Source: Euborellia annulipes
Lineage: Eukaryota; Arthropoda; Insecta; Dermaptera; Anisolabididae
Direction of reading: 5' to 3'
DNA: 64,000 bases
Assembly: GCA_023213315.1 (NCBI GenBank)
Contig: JAKCPI010005702.1
Location: 1-64,000 of the forward strand
Part shown: positions 1-11,159 of the stretch, in pieces
How positions within the stretch are numbered: position 1 is the first letter of the stretch
Layout: each line of letters begins with the position of its first letter
Made by a program: the position numbers and the translations under genes
The notes under the pieces: generated by a model
The model's database searches: none
Told to the model about the DNA's origin: nothing
The model's input: the letters and a program-made list of their open reading frames with translations, nothing else

Positions 1-309
1 GACTTTACGGTCTCCCCCCAATTATTTATTTTAATTATGAAGTTACTTTAAATTTTTAAGGTCCTTACGGTTCCTTATCACCGATAGGTATTTGGAAACC
101 TGAGGAATATTAATGAACTTAGATTTCATCAGATTGTTGTGATGTTAAGATGTTGATTTGAGGATGATACTCAACAGTCTCCCGACTGGAGTCAATCCTC
201 GTTGTTGTTGTTGCCAGTTGTTTGGGCTTATTGCTTACAGGAAGGTAAAGTAGCGGCGTAGCCTCCGCTTTAGTTGTTTACTACCTTCAACTATTTGGTT
301 TCCTCACAA

Positions 310-1239
310 CTACCATCCGGTGGCTTTCCTGTGTTCTTGTCTGATTTTTTCTTTTGTCCACGTCCGGTTGACTGATTCGAGGCGTGGACGAATTCGGGTG
401 GTTGGTCTGTATCGGGGTTTGTGACGTAATCGGTGTGAGTTGTTTCTCAACTCTGTCTTTGTTTGGTATTTTTGTGGTTTCATTGGTCGAATGATATTCA
501 ATCGGTGTATTAAAGATTTGAAAGATGGTAAAATAGAGTACTCGTATACGGGCATGAAATATTCGACTAGGGTTTGATGGTTGTTTGATTTTGAAGAAAT
601 TTCGTTGGTATTGTTCGATTCTTCGATAATTTCAGTTTGTTCTTCTTGTTCTGGTATACATTCTTCTGTTGGTGGTGAAGGAACTGCTTCTTCCTCCTTT
701 TCCCATCTCTTTTTATATTGTTCCCACGACTTGAGCACGTCCTCCCATGATGTCTGTTTGCCTGACGTTGGCTGTTGTTGAACAAGAGATAGTCGAGAGC
801 ACTCATTGGTGGAGCTGGTGTTACTCTCGGCAATCTCCTCTTCAACTGTGACATCTTTTCCTATTTTATTTATGTTGGTTTGGGTTTTCGTTTGGAATTC
901 TTCATTTTTCTGTTCTTGTCTATCCATTTTAGCTATTAATTGTTCCAACAACCTATGTGTTTTTCCTGCTGTTTTTTCAGCCACCTCCAAGATATAGCCT
1001 TTAATCTCTCTTTTATCCTGCTCTCTTTCTTGATCTCGTTGGACTTTATATTCCTGTTGGTATTGATGTGAGAAGCTCTTGAAAACGGATTCGGTGTTCG
1101 GAGACATCAATACTGATTCCTTTGACGGGGATAAATCTTGAGCTACTACTATAGGTATTATGTCAGTCATATCTTCCGGGTTTTCTTCTTCGATGCTTTC
1201 AAGCTTGGCCAATTCTTCTTTTCCTTCTTTGTCAGTCAT
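310..1239 (-). CDS. unidentified gag-like or lineage-specific protein
   Basis: Open frame of 309 codons from an ATG at 1239 to a TAG at 310. A non-ATG extension of nine codons upstream is less likely to be used. I do not recognise the protein. The N-terminal 30 residues are acidic. Residues of about 60-140 are rich in Q, E, K and R with heptad-like spacing, suggesting a coiled coil. Residues of about 165-220 are Glu/Ser/Pro rich. The last 45 residues are strongly basic (Arg/Lys), suggesting nucleic-acid binding. An acidic head, coiled coil and basic tail resemble a retroelement Gag without a CCHC knuckle. No protease or reverse transcriptase frame is visible in the 309 bases downstream, and no terminal repeat was seen. 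A short antisense frame at 581-781 looks like a shadow. It could equally be an exon of a fast-evolving host gene. Confidence 0.45.
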   Translation of the reverse strand: MTDKEGKEELAKLESIEEENPEDMTDIIPIVVAQDLSPSKESVLMSPNTESVFKSFSHQYQQEYKVQRDQEREQDKREIKGYILEVAEKTAGKTHRLLEQLIAKMDRQEQKNEEFQTKTQTNINKIGKDVTVEEEIAESNTSSTNECSRLSLVQQQPTSGKQTSWEDVLKSWEQYKKRWEKEEEAVPSPPTEECIPEQEEQTEIIEESNNTNEISSKSNNHQTLVEYFMPVYEYSILPSFKSLIHRLNIIRPMKPQKYQTKTELRNNSHRLRHKPRYRPTTRIRPRLESVNRTWTKEKIRQEHRKATGW

Positions 1240-1311
1240 GGTGTTTGTGTGTTTTTGACAACTCAACTTATTCCAAATTTAGAATTTTAAAATTTGGTTT
1301 TGGTTTACGAG

Positions 1312-1530
1312 TTATTGACGGTTTGATCTCGGTGGGACCTCCATTTGCGCCGGCCTGCCCGTTTCGCCGTTCTCCTTTGATTGTTGGTCCTTCTGTTGTA
1401 ATTGAGAGTGGTTGAGGAAGGACGGGAAACAAGGAATTCCTATCTGTTTTGCAGGAATTTGTACTGGACCGATTTTCCCCTCGGCAATGACCCAGTACAC
1501 AGAACTATTAGGGGATTGTTTGATTGGCAC
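1312..1530 (-). CDS. open coding fragment, unidentified
   Basis: A 72-codon open stretch ending in TAA, with no in-frame ATG at its start. The frame opens at a GTG next to a possible splice acceptor on the - strand near 1540. The peptide has a mixed composition (Pro, Gln, Ile) unlike the surrounding AT-rich sequence, and base composition drops sharply to AT beyond 1540. It lies 72 bases upstream of the 309-codon frame on the same strand and may be an upstream exon or leader frame of the same unit. No family recognised. Confidence 0.3.
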   Translation of the reverse strand: MPIKQSPNSSVYWVIAEGKIGPVQIPAKQIGIPCFPSFLNHSQLQQKDQQSKENGETGRPAQMEVPPRSNRQ

Positions 1531-1540
1531 TCTGGCCTTT

Positions 1541-3110
1541 GATATTTAAAAAAATTAATAAAAAAAATTTTAATTTCTGAAAATTGTTTAATTAAAAAAA
1601 ATGGTTATAGATTTAAATTGAATTGATTATTTATTCTCAAAAAAAATAAAAAATAAAAATGGCTCTGAATGATTACAATTTTTATTTGAAATCCTATTCA
1701 ACTTTGTTCAAAGTTGAGTTGTCTTGCTGAACATTCTAAGTTTATGTTGTGTTTTGATTCGTTTATGTTTTGTGTATAATCGGTTTTACAAAAAAAATAT
1801 TACAAAAAAAAATAATTAAATATGCAAGTTGATTGGTTTAAAAAATATCTTCAGTATTTCTGTTTTAGTTTATTTATTATTTTAAAATTTTATATTTCCA
1901 ATTTGATTCATATTAAAAAAACTTTCTTTTCTTTATTTTATTTTCAAACAAACAGTTTTCTTTAACTTTATTTTATTTCATTTGATATTATTAAAAAAAA
2001 ATTAATTATTAATTAAGTTTAAAAATTATTTTGTGTGTTTATTTTTGTGAGTTTTTGTGTGTTTTAATGTTTTGTTATTTTTATGTTTTAATTTATTTTC
2101 ATTTTAATTTTATTTATTTTATTTATTTTCTTTGTTTATTTGTTTTATTTTCTTATTCCTTCTTTATCTTCTTTATCTTTCTTTGTATTTTATTTTTTTA
2201 TTGTTTATTTTGTGTTTTGTGTTTGTTTATTTTTAATGTTTGCTTTCTTAAACTTAATTTTTGATTTCATTTTAATTCTTAATTTATTTATTGGTTTTTG
2301 TTTGTTTTAAAACTGTTTATTTAAAAAAATGTTTTTATTTTCATGTTAATTTTATAACAAAATTTAATTATTTATTCATTTAAAAAAATTTATTTATTAT
2401 TATTTTTATTATTTATTATCTTAAAATCAAAATTATGTTTCATTATTTTAATTCTGAATTTTTTTCTGTTTATTTCAGAAAATTCACCTTTCGGCTTGAA
2501 ACTTCTCAAATTGGATGAAAATTTATTTCAAAAAAAAATTATGTATTGAAAATTTTGTTTTGATTTCTTAAATTTAATAAATAGTGTTTATTAAACCAAA
2601 AAATTCTTGCATTTTCAATTATTCCTTATTTACCTTAAAACTAGATTAAAAATTATGAAATTAAATCAGCTGATTTGAAAAATTTACTTTTAAATTTCAT
2701 TTATTGAATTTGTAATTAAATCTTTATTCAAAATTCTTTGTTAATTTTAATTAATTTAATTTTATTTTAATTATGGAGTTTAATATTTAGTTAATTTTTA
2801 TTATATTTTTTAGAGCTCTTTATTTATTAAAAGAAATTGATCTATGATTATTATTATTATTTTAATTATTGTAAATTTAATTATTTTTAATTGATTTTAT
2901 ATAAAAAAAATATTATAAAAGTAATTTTCAAGTTAAAAGTTATTCGTTTTTAGAATTTTTATCACTATGCTTGCGTTAAAGTTTCTCTATGAAAAGGTTA
3001 TTTATTCTGTTTTAATATATTGCGCAATTATGTTTTATTTTATTTTAATTGAATATTCAAATTATTTGTGATGATTTTCAAATCAGATCTGATAGAAAAA
3101 ATTGGTTTTC
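1541..3110. other. AT-rich gap without supported genes
   Basis: About 1.5 kb of T- and A-rich low-complexity sequence. A 77-codon frame at 2031-2264 is almost all Phe, Leu, Tyr, Ile and Cys from poly-T DNA and is not credible as a gene. If the - strand frames at 310-1530 form a spliced unit, this would fit an intron. Confidence 0.5.
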
Positions 3111-3119
3111 ATCTTAGCT

Positions 3120-3490
3120 TTGGTTGGTCTCGGCATTCAAGATGGCTGGATGCAAACTGCGTCGTACAAACACGGCTGTTGAGTTGAAATTTTTCTTCGA
3201 TGATTTGACGACCTCCCGACCACTTCACAGCTTCAGAAATCACTTTAAATTATAGCAAATGTTCAATAGTTGTGTTTGTTGTTAGTTAAAATCGTATTTA
3301 TAGAGAAAAACTTTATCTTTTTGGTTGTTAGTGTTAGCGTGATTTAATGCGTGTTCTGATCAATTTCATAATGGCTACGCCGCCGTCTTGCCACTTGGCG
3401 AGAACGAAGGCGGTGATAGCGTGAGAGTTAGCCTCGCACTCCCCCTCCCTCTCGCTCCTTCTAGCCTCGCACTTTCTCTCTATCGCATCT
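3120..3490. other. less AT-rich island, possible 5' region of the - strand unit
   Basis: The composition rises from very AT-rich to mixed. Two short repeats of a GCCTCGCACT-type motif occur at about 3430-3475, next to C/T-rich tracts. No long frame is present. It could hold a promoter or 5' exon for the - strand open frames at 310-1530, but no TATA box or splice site decides this. Confidence 0.2.
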
Positions 3491-3855
3491 TCGCTTGATC
3501 ATTTGCTTTTAATAAACAAATTACCTTTTCACAACTTTCACTTTTATAAAATCACTTTCTTTTACATTTTATTATATTATAATTTTGTATTAGATCAAAT
3601 TCTTTTAATTTTTATTCTTTTTAAAATTTATTTCTAATTAAATTAAACATTTGATTCACATTTCTTTTGACATATTTCTGCATGGTAACGACATCTTGTG
3701 GTCACTCATCAAAACACATCATTTTTTTCTTTCAGCGCCATTCATATTTTGAATTTAAATTTAAATTATAAAACAAATTATTTTTTTTTCCACCTATCCT
3801 GGGGAGAGTGGTTTTTGCATCGGCTCAATAATTAAATTTTCATTTTTTTTCCTTA

Positions 3856-4031
3856 GAGAAGAGTAGAAAGGAAAGGTGGGAAATTGGAACCGGGTTGTTG
3901 ACTCTTGAGCCAGATACCAGTACTTGGGGTTGGTGCGTGCCTCCGTGCACGATGCACCAGGGGTAAATAAACGGGATATGTTTTTTTTTTGTAGGTTATT
4001 GAGGGTTTTTATGCCGTAATTTAAGGCTTTT

Positions 4032-4062
<31 letters not shown>

Positions 4063-4063
4063 A
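3856..4063 (+). repeat. SINE family A, copy 1
   Basis: The body contains ACCGGGTTGTTG, a GTGCACGATGCACCAGGGG block and a conserved 3' segment TTTTTATGCCGTAATTTAAG, and ends in an A-tail of about 27 bases. The same order of blocks recurs at 4077-4286, 12318-12555 and 54626-54752. The A-tail and dispersed copies make a non-LTR, SINE-like element likely. Confidence 0.7.
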
Positions 4064-4076
4064 TTAGACGATATGA

Positions 4077-4286
4077 CTAGTCCCGAGAGGGACTGACTTT
4101 TGTGGAGTAGAGAGGTGAAGGGCCCCTCGCTCCCAAACAATGGGAACCGGGTTGTTGGCAGATACCGGTACAAGGGCACGGTGCGCGCCTCCGTGCACGA
4201 TGCACCAGAGGAAAATAACCGGGGAATGCTTTTTTGAGGGTTTTTATACCGTAATTTAAGACTTTTCCCTAAAAAAAAAAAAAAAA
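4077..4286 (+). repeat. SINE family A, copy 2
   Basis: Begins with CTAGTCCCGAGAGGGACTGA, which is also the start of the copy at 54626 and the end of the reverse copy at 12555. It ends in a 16-base A-tail. It sits directly after copy 1. Confidence 0.75.
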
Positions 4287-4870
4287 TTTGAGAAGTCGGG
4301 GATAGGGGAGCCCCCGAAGGCGGGCGGCGCGGCTAGCATCCAAAATTATAGTAGAGAAGGCATGAGAGGGGGGTTGCCCACCATTCAGCCAGCAGACAGA
4401 CAAACAACCTTGTTTAATCTTTTAAAACAAAGAACTTTAACAAATTCTATTGTCAAAACACCTCTATAAAATTATTTTTAAGTTAACAACTACGCAACGC
4501 ATTGAATCTTGCAAAGAGCCAACCAAGTAAAATAAATAAATGATTGAAGATTTAATTAAATCAAAAAAATTTATTTTTTTTTTTTTCTATTCACCCGCAT
4601 CAAGAACGCAATTCTAAATGATATCGTTTCTTAGCTAACTAACGATCTCTCAACTCTCATTTTTAGCCTATTCATTATTTTTAGATTTAGACTTAATTTA
4701 AGAGAAAACACACTTGAATTAATATTTCATATAATGAATGACCTTGTCCCTTGTGAGTAACCCCCCCCCCCCTCGTTCGATATTTCGTATGAATTTTAAC
4801 TAATTTTATGATGACGTCAAATGGCGAGGGGAGAAATTAAAAAAAGAAAATTAATAGTCTAAAGATTATT
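4287..4870. other. gap, no gene seen
   Basis: Holds a GGCGGGCGGCGCGGCTAGC block at about 4319-4337, related to one at about 16905-16925, and a poly-C run at 4760-4772. No coding frame. Confidence 0.4.
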
Positions 4871-4871
4871 T

Positions 4872-5362
4872 ACTCTCTCTTAACTATAGTTATATATAAG
4901 GAGAGAAAGTATTTGATTCAAAAATTCGATCTCGAAATTTTGATGGAAATACACGTTTTGAGTTCAAAAAGTCTGCTACAGTGATTATTTAAGTTAGGTA
5001 CCCCCCCGGAGGTGTGACGCGAAGCTTTTGATCAAAATCGGTTAAAGAGTACTTATACTTTACTGATATTCTTTTTCAGATTTTGATTTTCTCAAAATTC
5101 GCTCAAACGATTTAGATTAAAATTCAAAAAAAAAAATTATTTTTTAGATGCTCTTTAAAATGTATATTTTTGAAGCCCACTTTACTCTTGTACTTCATAG
5201 AAAAGATAGGAGAAATGGTTGCCATGGTAACAGAATATAAATATTTTCTTATATCAATTTTAATGGAAACTAAATAAATGTATGCCGACACAAAAAATCT
5301 GGAGTGACAAGCATAGAACACTAGGTTGTGTGCTGTGCGATCGGCCACACCATGTTATTTTT
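4872..5362 (+). repeat. repeat family B, copy 1
   Basis: Recognised by a GAGAAAGTAT start, the GTACT-rich segment near 5045, the TTAGATGCTCTTTAAAATGT block at 5145, and the right-end motif of ACAAGCATAGAACAC followed by CGGCCACACC. The internal palindrome at 5218-5231 (GTTGCCATGGTAAC) matches the RFX X-box. Confidence 0.7.
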
Positions 5363-5749
5363 TAAATGTTGTTTATAAACACAAAGACAAATGGCTACTT
5401 GCTTTTCTATTTTAAAAGATGCGATGTAATCATCATCCGAGATGAATCACAGATGCTTTAATTTTGCTTACATATTCCACTCAGTGAAAGAAAATAGATA
5501 TTTTTTCTATTTTGTTTAAATCATCATTTTCGAATTTCAAAAAGATAAATAAATTCCAAAATTGTTTATTTATTTATTTAAATTAATCGATTTAATTGAA
5601 TGACAATTGTTTCTAAAGCAATTATCCACCATCAATTTGTGGGATAAATAAATTATAGGGTTAATTAAAATTTAATATATAACATTAATTGCAGAATAAT
5701 AAAAGGGAAATTTAATTATTTGATTATTTTAATTAATTGACTTTGATTT

Positions 5750-6430
5750 TTTACTTTCTCTTACCTATGTATATATGTAATATGTATATAGTGAGAAAGT
5801 ATTGGATTCATGTCAAAAATTCGATGTCGAGATTTTGATGGATCTTCACGTTTTGAGGTCCCCTGAATCCAAAAAAGTGGTTTTCGCGACATGGTCTGTC
5901 TGTGTGTGTGTGTGTGTGTTGTGTGTGTGTCTGTCTGTGAACAAAATATCTCAAGAACGAAGAGCTAGGAGGTTGAAATTTTATATTTAAGTTAGGCACC
6001 CCCATGGGACGTGACACAAAGCTTTTGAACAAATCGACCAAAGAATACTAGTACTTTACTGATGTACTTTTTCAGTATTTTTCGATTTTCTCTAAATTTG
6101 CTGCAACGATTTTTATTTAAATTCAAAAATCAATTATTTTTTAGATTCTCAATAAAATGTATATTCTCATTTTGTGATTGAAATCTTCTGAAGACCACTT
6201 TACTCTTGTACTCCATAGAAAAGAATGAAGAAATGGTTGCCATGGTAACAAAATCTAAATATTTTCCCATACTTATAAATTTTACATCTTGAAAATCGAA
6301 TGTACCGTACTGTCGGAAACTAAATACATGTCGACACAAAAAATCTGGTGAGACAAGCACAGTACACAACTTTCGATTACCGAAGGTAAGAGAAAGTTGT
6401 GTGCTGTGCTTGTCACACCAGATTTTTTTT
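5750..6430 (+). repeat. repeat family B, copy 2, near full length
   Basis: Best + strand copy, about 680 bp. The left end folds on itself (TACTTTCTCTTACC against GAGAAAGTA across a TATATA-rich loop), followed by TTGGATTCATGTCAAAAATT. It then has a GT microsatellite, the GTACTAGTACTTT-type block and the X-box palindrome at 6236-6249. The right end is a hairpin of about 95 bp starting AAAATCTGGTG and ending CACACCAGATTTT. Confidence 0.8.
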
Positions 6431-7182
6431 TAAATCTAGTTTACGAGTTCTAAAATTGTGAGGCGCGGAACCCTAGGGGGCCGCAGTTAGACTGTTTTGA
6501 TTTCGGAAGGCGTGGAAAAATTCTGTTATACAGTATAGGTGCCGAAGATCTCATATAATTATTCTTTGAGTTTGCGTCAATTAAAGAAGCAAAATATTGT
6601 TTATTCAAGTTGGAACAAATTTATTGTTCTATTCGAAGTAGGAAAAAATTTTGTCCCTCTCCCCTCATCTCATTATCCGAAAAAGTACAAATATTAAATT
6701 TGAGTTCTCGTAGACAATGGTAAAATGAACGACAATCATTCGTTGCTTCGATTATTTCTTTGCCTTTTTTTTATTTTATATAAGAACCTAAACGTTATCT
6801 CGTTTCAGACAATTGCGTTTATATAACGTTAGGCTTTTAATATATGCTTGGATATGAATGATTCAATAAACTTAATTCTTTATTTTCTGCTGATCATAAT
6901 AGATCCGTTTTTTTTTTCCACTATTGCAACACATCACGTTAATTAAATGTGACTAATTGCAACATTTAAGAAATTTAAAAGAAATAACTTTGTTTTTTTT
7001 TAGAGATGTCTCTCTGCATGGCCTCTTAATCTGAAATTATTAAAAATAATAAATAATCAGAGCTAAAAGATGACTTACTAATCTATAATATTACGAGAGT
7101 GTGAGGCTAAGCTAATCTCAGAAAGTACGGGACCGATTTTTGTATTTTAAAAAATTCACAAACTGGTTTATTAAATTAAAGA
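6431..7182. other. gap, no gene seen
   Basis: AT-rich unique-looking sequence with short T-runs. No frame over 60 codons and no repeat boundary identified. Confidence 0.4.
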
Positions 7183-7827
7183 AATCTGGTGTGGCAAGCA
7201 CAGCACCCAACTTTCTCTTGCCAAAGGGTACTGTGCTTGTCACACCAGATTTTTTGTGTCGAGATATATTTAGTTTCTCTTAGCACTTTAGTTCCAAACT
7301 TGACCACGCGATTCATAGATAGCGCTGAGCTACGAATGCTTTCACATCAGTAAAGTGTATTTCAAACGATTTCCACGAAAAATTTCACTGATATACTTTT
7401 TAAAGAGCATCTAAAAAATAGTTCATTTATGAATTTTAAACAAAATCGTTGCAGCGAATTTTGAGAAAATCGAAAAAAACTGAAAAAGTACATCAGTAAA
7501 GTACTAGTACTTTTTGGCCGATTTTGTTCAAAAGCTTATTTTCACCCCATGAGGAGGTGTCTAACTTAAATATAAAATTTCAACATCGTAGCTCTTTTAG
7601 TTCCTGAGATATTTTGTTCACACACAGACACACAGACAGACGATGTCACGAAAACCATTTTTGGATTCAAAGGACCTTAAATCGTGAAGATCCATCAAAA
7701 TCTCGACATCGAATTTTTGACATGAATCCAATATTTATTCTCTCTACTATATTAATATTTAGTTGAGAGAGAAAGTATTGGATTAATGTCAAAAATTCGA
7801 CATATATAGAGGTAAGAGAAAGTAAAA
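7183..7827 (-). repeat. repeat family B, copy 3
   Basis: Reverse-orientation near-complete copy. The right-end hairpin is at 7183-7255 and the left-end palindrome at about 7735-7827. It carries the same TTTTGTTCAAAAGCTT and GACATCGAATTTTTGACATG segments as copy 2. Confidence 0.75.
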
Positions 7828-8370
7828 AACGAATCAATTTAGCTTGAACAAGTGTGATATTCTTAACAAACTAAGCAGTCGAGGTTTATAAATGCCATTC
7901 TTTGAATATTATTCATCTCCAGGTAGAGTGTTTACACTCCTTATAAAATGAGGTTAATCTTAATTACCCAAATGTTGTTCTAATCTCTTTTGTTATTTAA
8001 TTGACATAGTCAAATGGAATTTAAATTAAAAAAAAAAAAAACTCATGACGTTTTATTTTTCAGGTTTAAATAAATTAATCACTTAGTAAGGGATCAGATG
8101 ACGGTTTGCTTAAAGAATGACGTGTTTATAATAGCATAAGAGAGATATTTACTCTTATGTTTAATAATAAGATTAAATAACAACTCTCTCGTATTTGATA
8201 AGTGAAATAGTAAGTACTAACAGCTGTTTTATCGAAAGTTGTTTTCAACTTGGAGTAAACATTTATTTCCGGGCGTTAAAAAAAAATAAATAAATAAATT
8301 TCAGAGGTAATGAAATGAAAATATTTTTGACGGAATAAATCAAATTAATTTAAAATAATAATTAAAAATT

Positions 8371-8987
8371 TAATTATATATCAATTTTTATTATTTTTCA
8401 TTTAAGAGATTTAATTATTAAATTATTTTAATTAATTTTAATTGGCTTTAATTTTTCATTTGACTTTAATTCTTCATCAAGGCAAGACAAAATTATGCTT
8501 TCCAATGGGCAAATTCATTTTCTGGATTTTTTTGTGCCTTTTTGAGAATTTGCGGTTTTTTCTTGGTCTCTCCATAACGTCCCCTATTAAAGTGCAAAAT
8601 TCGGTTTCAAAATTACCGGAAGATAATCAAACAGTGCATGACAGACGGACAGACACGACGGATACTCTGCTATCATATATATATAGAGATTTTTGGTGTC
8701 TATTAGTTTAAGATTTTGCCAAAGAAATGTTATAATAAGTATAGTATGGAAAAAGAAAAAGCAATTTTAGCTGTCGACGTTTCGAACTCCAATCACGCTC
8801 TATTTCAAAGGATATAATGTGCAATTTTTTTTAAATTATATTCCTTGGAATCTATAAGTTAACTCAATCAATTGTAGAACCTTTTTACAATGAAAATTGA
8901 AAAATTAAAAAGATTGATTTAACATCAAATATTGTTGCTAATGATGAGTGTGGAAATGCGGGTAAAGCGTTAAAAATACTGAAAAAC
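8371..8987 (+). repeat. 617-bp tandem duplication, unit 1
   Basis: From AATTATATATCAATTTTTAT through a CAGACGGACAGAC tract to GGTAAAGCGTTAAAAAT. A near-identical second unit begins at 8988 and resumes at 10869 after a large insertion. The first half matches dispersed segments at about 54405-54590 and 57744-57815, so it is itself a repeat. Near 8770 it holds a degenerate reverse GAAACGTCGAC motif. Confidence 0.75.
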
Positions 8988-9296
8988 TAATTATATATCA
9001 ATTTTATTATTTTTCATTTAAGAGATTTAATTATTAAATTATTTTAATTAATTAATTGTGCTTTAATTTTCTTCATTTGACTCAACTTCATCAAGGCAAG
9101 ACAAAATTATGCTTCCAATGGGCAAATTCATTTTCTGATTTTTTTGCGTCTTTTTGAGAATTTGCGGTTTTTTCTTGGTCTCTCCATAACGTCCCCTATT
9201 AGAGTGCAAAAAATTCGGTTTCAAAATTACCGGAAGATAATCAAACAGTGCATGACAGACGGACAGACAGACGGATACTCTGCTATCATATATATA

Positions 9297-10864
9297 CCGG
9301 GTGGGCCATTAGTGCGTGGACGGAAGATTGTGGGCTTATTAACGGACATTTTTAAAGTTTGTTGATCGTATATAATGTGGGGCCTTTAGGGCTACAAATT
9401 AAAAATATTTTTGTTCCAATTGCACTTTTTATACAGGGTGACCCATATCAAAGTTATGTTTTTTTAAATGGAACGCCCTATATATTATTGCATATTTGGA
9501 TTCTTCGGCCAATTTTAGTATGACTTTATGTCATGCAATGTATTCCAAACCAAACCGTTTAGCCGCAAATCGGGTTTTTGTGAAAAAACTACTGTCTGAA
9601 AAAATTGAATATCTCGCGAACCATAATACCTAGGGGGCTGTTCTTTTGTGATCTTACTAATCATGAAATGTACTAATGTGGGCCAGATGGGTAACCCGGA
9701 ATTATTCTTATGTTGGGAGATATGGCCATGCCAATTTGGAAAATTTCAAACATGGATAACTTTATTTTTTCAAATGGAACATACTACTTTTTTTGATGCC
9801 AAGGGACGTGAAATTTAATTCTCTTTCTAATGACATAAGGTTGTCTATATCTATCTTTGGTAGTTTTCTTTTTATTCCAAAATATCTGATAACGAAAAAA
9901 AAAATACATTTATTATAGACAAAACCATTTAAAAAAAAATCCAAACGCAAACAAAACTGTAATAAATGGAAAAGATATGCTAAATATTCGAAAATGTATT
10001 GAAATTTCCTTTAAAATCATTTATTTGAACTCCTAGAAGAAGCCCCGCTTGCTAAAATTGGGGTATGATTTTTCAACAAGATGGCGCACCTCCTAACCTA
10101 AACATAACCTAATTTCTTTTTCGGGAAGTTCAAATAAATGATTTTAAAGGAAATTTCAATACATTTTCGAATATTTAGCATATCTTTTCCAATTATTACA
10201 ATTTTGTTTGCGTTTGGATTGTTTTTTAAAATGGTTTTGACTATAATAAATATATTTTTTTTTTTTCGTTATCAGATATTTTGGAATAAAAAGAAAACTA
10301 CCAAAGATAGATATAGACAACCTTATGTCATTAGAAAGAGAATTAAATTTCACGTCCCTTGGCATCAAAAAAGTAGTATGTTCCATTTGAAAAAATAAAG
10401 TTATCCATGTTTGAAATTTTCCAAATTGGCATGGCCATATCTCCCAACATAAGAATAATTCCGGGTTACCCATCTGGCCCACATTAGTACATTTCATGAT
10501 TAGTAAGATCACAAAAGAACAGCCCCCTAGGTATTATGGTTCGCGAGATATTCAATTTTTTTCAGACAGTAGTTTTTTCACAAAAACCCGATTTGCGGCT
10601 AAACGGTTTGGTTTGGAATACATTGCATGACATAAAGTCATACTAAAATTGGCCGTAGAATCCAAATATGCAATAATATATAGGGCGTTCCATTTAAAAA
10701 AACATAACTTTGATATGGGTCACCCTGTATAAAAAGTGCAATTGGAACAAAAATATTTTTAATTTGTAGCCCTAAAGGCCCCACATTATATACGATCAAC
10801 AAACTTTAAAAATGTCCGTTAATAAGCCCACAATCTTCCGTCCACGCACTAATGGCCCACCCGG
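9297..10864. mobile_element. giant foldback element with 735-bp arms (Tc1/mariner-like derivative)
   Basis: The left arm, 9297-10030, and right arm, 10128-10864, are nearly exact reverse complements for about 735 bp, separated by 97 bp. The termini are CCGGGTGGGCCATTAGTGCG, flanked by TATA on both sides. The undisturbed unit-1 copy at 8684 shows the empty site, proving insertion. A TA or TATA duplication fits the IS630/Tc1/mariner class. Frames inside the arms are palindrome shadows and look non-coding. The spacer holds a transposase remnant (see 10064-10108). Confidence 0.85.
10064..10108 (+). pseudogene. DDE transposase remnant in foldback centre
   Basis: The short frame encodes NWGMIFQQDGAPPN and then soon stops. 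FQQDGAPPH is the block around the second catalytic aspartate of IS630/Tc1/mariner-type DDE transposases. The flanks are not transposase, so the element kept only this piece when the arms became inverted copies. The family assignment rests on this one motif. Confidence 0.6.
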
Positions 10865-11159
10865 TATAGAGATTTTTGGTGTCTATTAGTTTAAGATTTT
10901 GCCAAAGAAATGTTATAATAAGTATAGTATGGAAAAAGAAAAAGCAATTTTAGCTGTCGACGTTTCGAACTCCAATCACGCTCTATTTCAAAGGATATAA
11001 TGTGCAATTTTTTTTAAATTATATTCCTTGGAATCTATAAGTTAACTCAATCAATTGTAGAACCTTTTTACAATGAAAATTGAAAATTAAAAAGATTGAT
11101 TTAACATCAAATATTGTTGCTAATGATGAGTGTGGAAATGCGGGTAAAGCGTTAAAAAT

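Larger units (their letters stand above)
8988..11159 (+). repeat. tandem duplication, unit 2, interrupted
   Basis: Second copy of the 617-bp unit. Bases 8988-9296 match the first half and 10869-11159 the second half. The palindromic element at 9297-10864 is inserted between them at a TATA site. Confidence 0.75.

Noticed and set aside
2031..2264. 77-codon + strand frame
   Set aside because: Almost only Phe, Leu, Tyr, Ile and Cys from T-rich DNA. Composition equals the flanks, so no coding signal.
10156..10512. 118-codon - strand frame
   Set aside because: It lies wholly inside the right arm of the giant palindrome. The left-arm counterpart is interrupted and no domain is recognisable.
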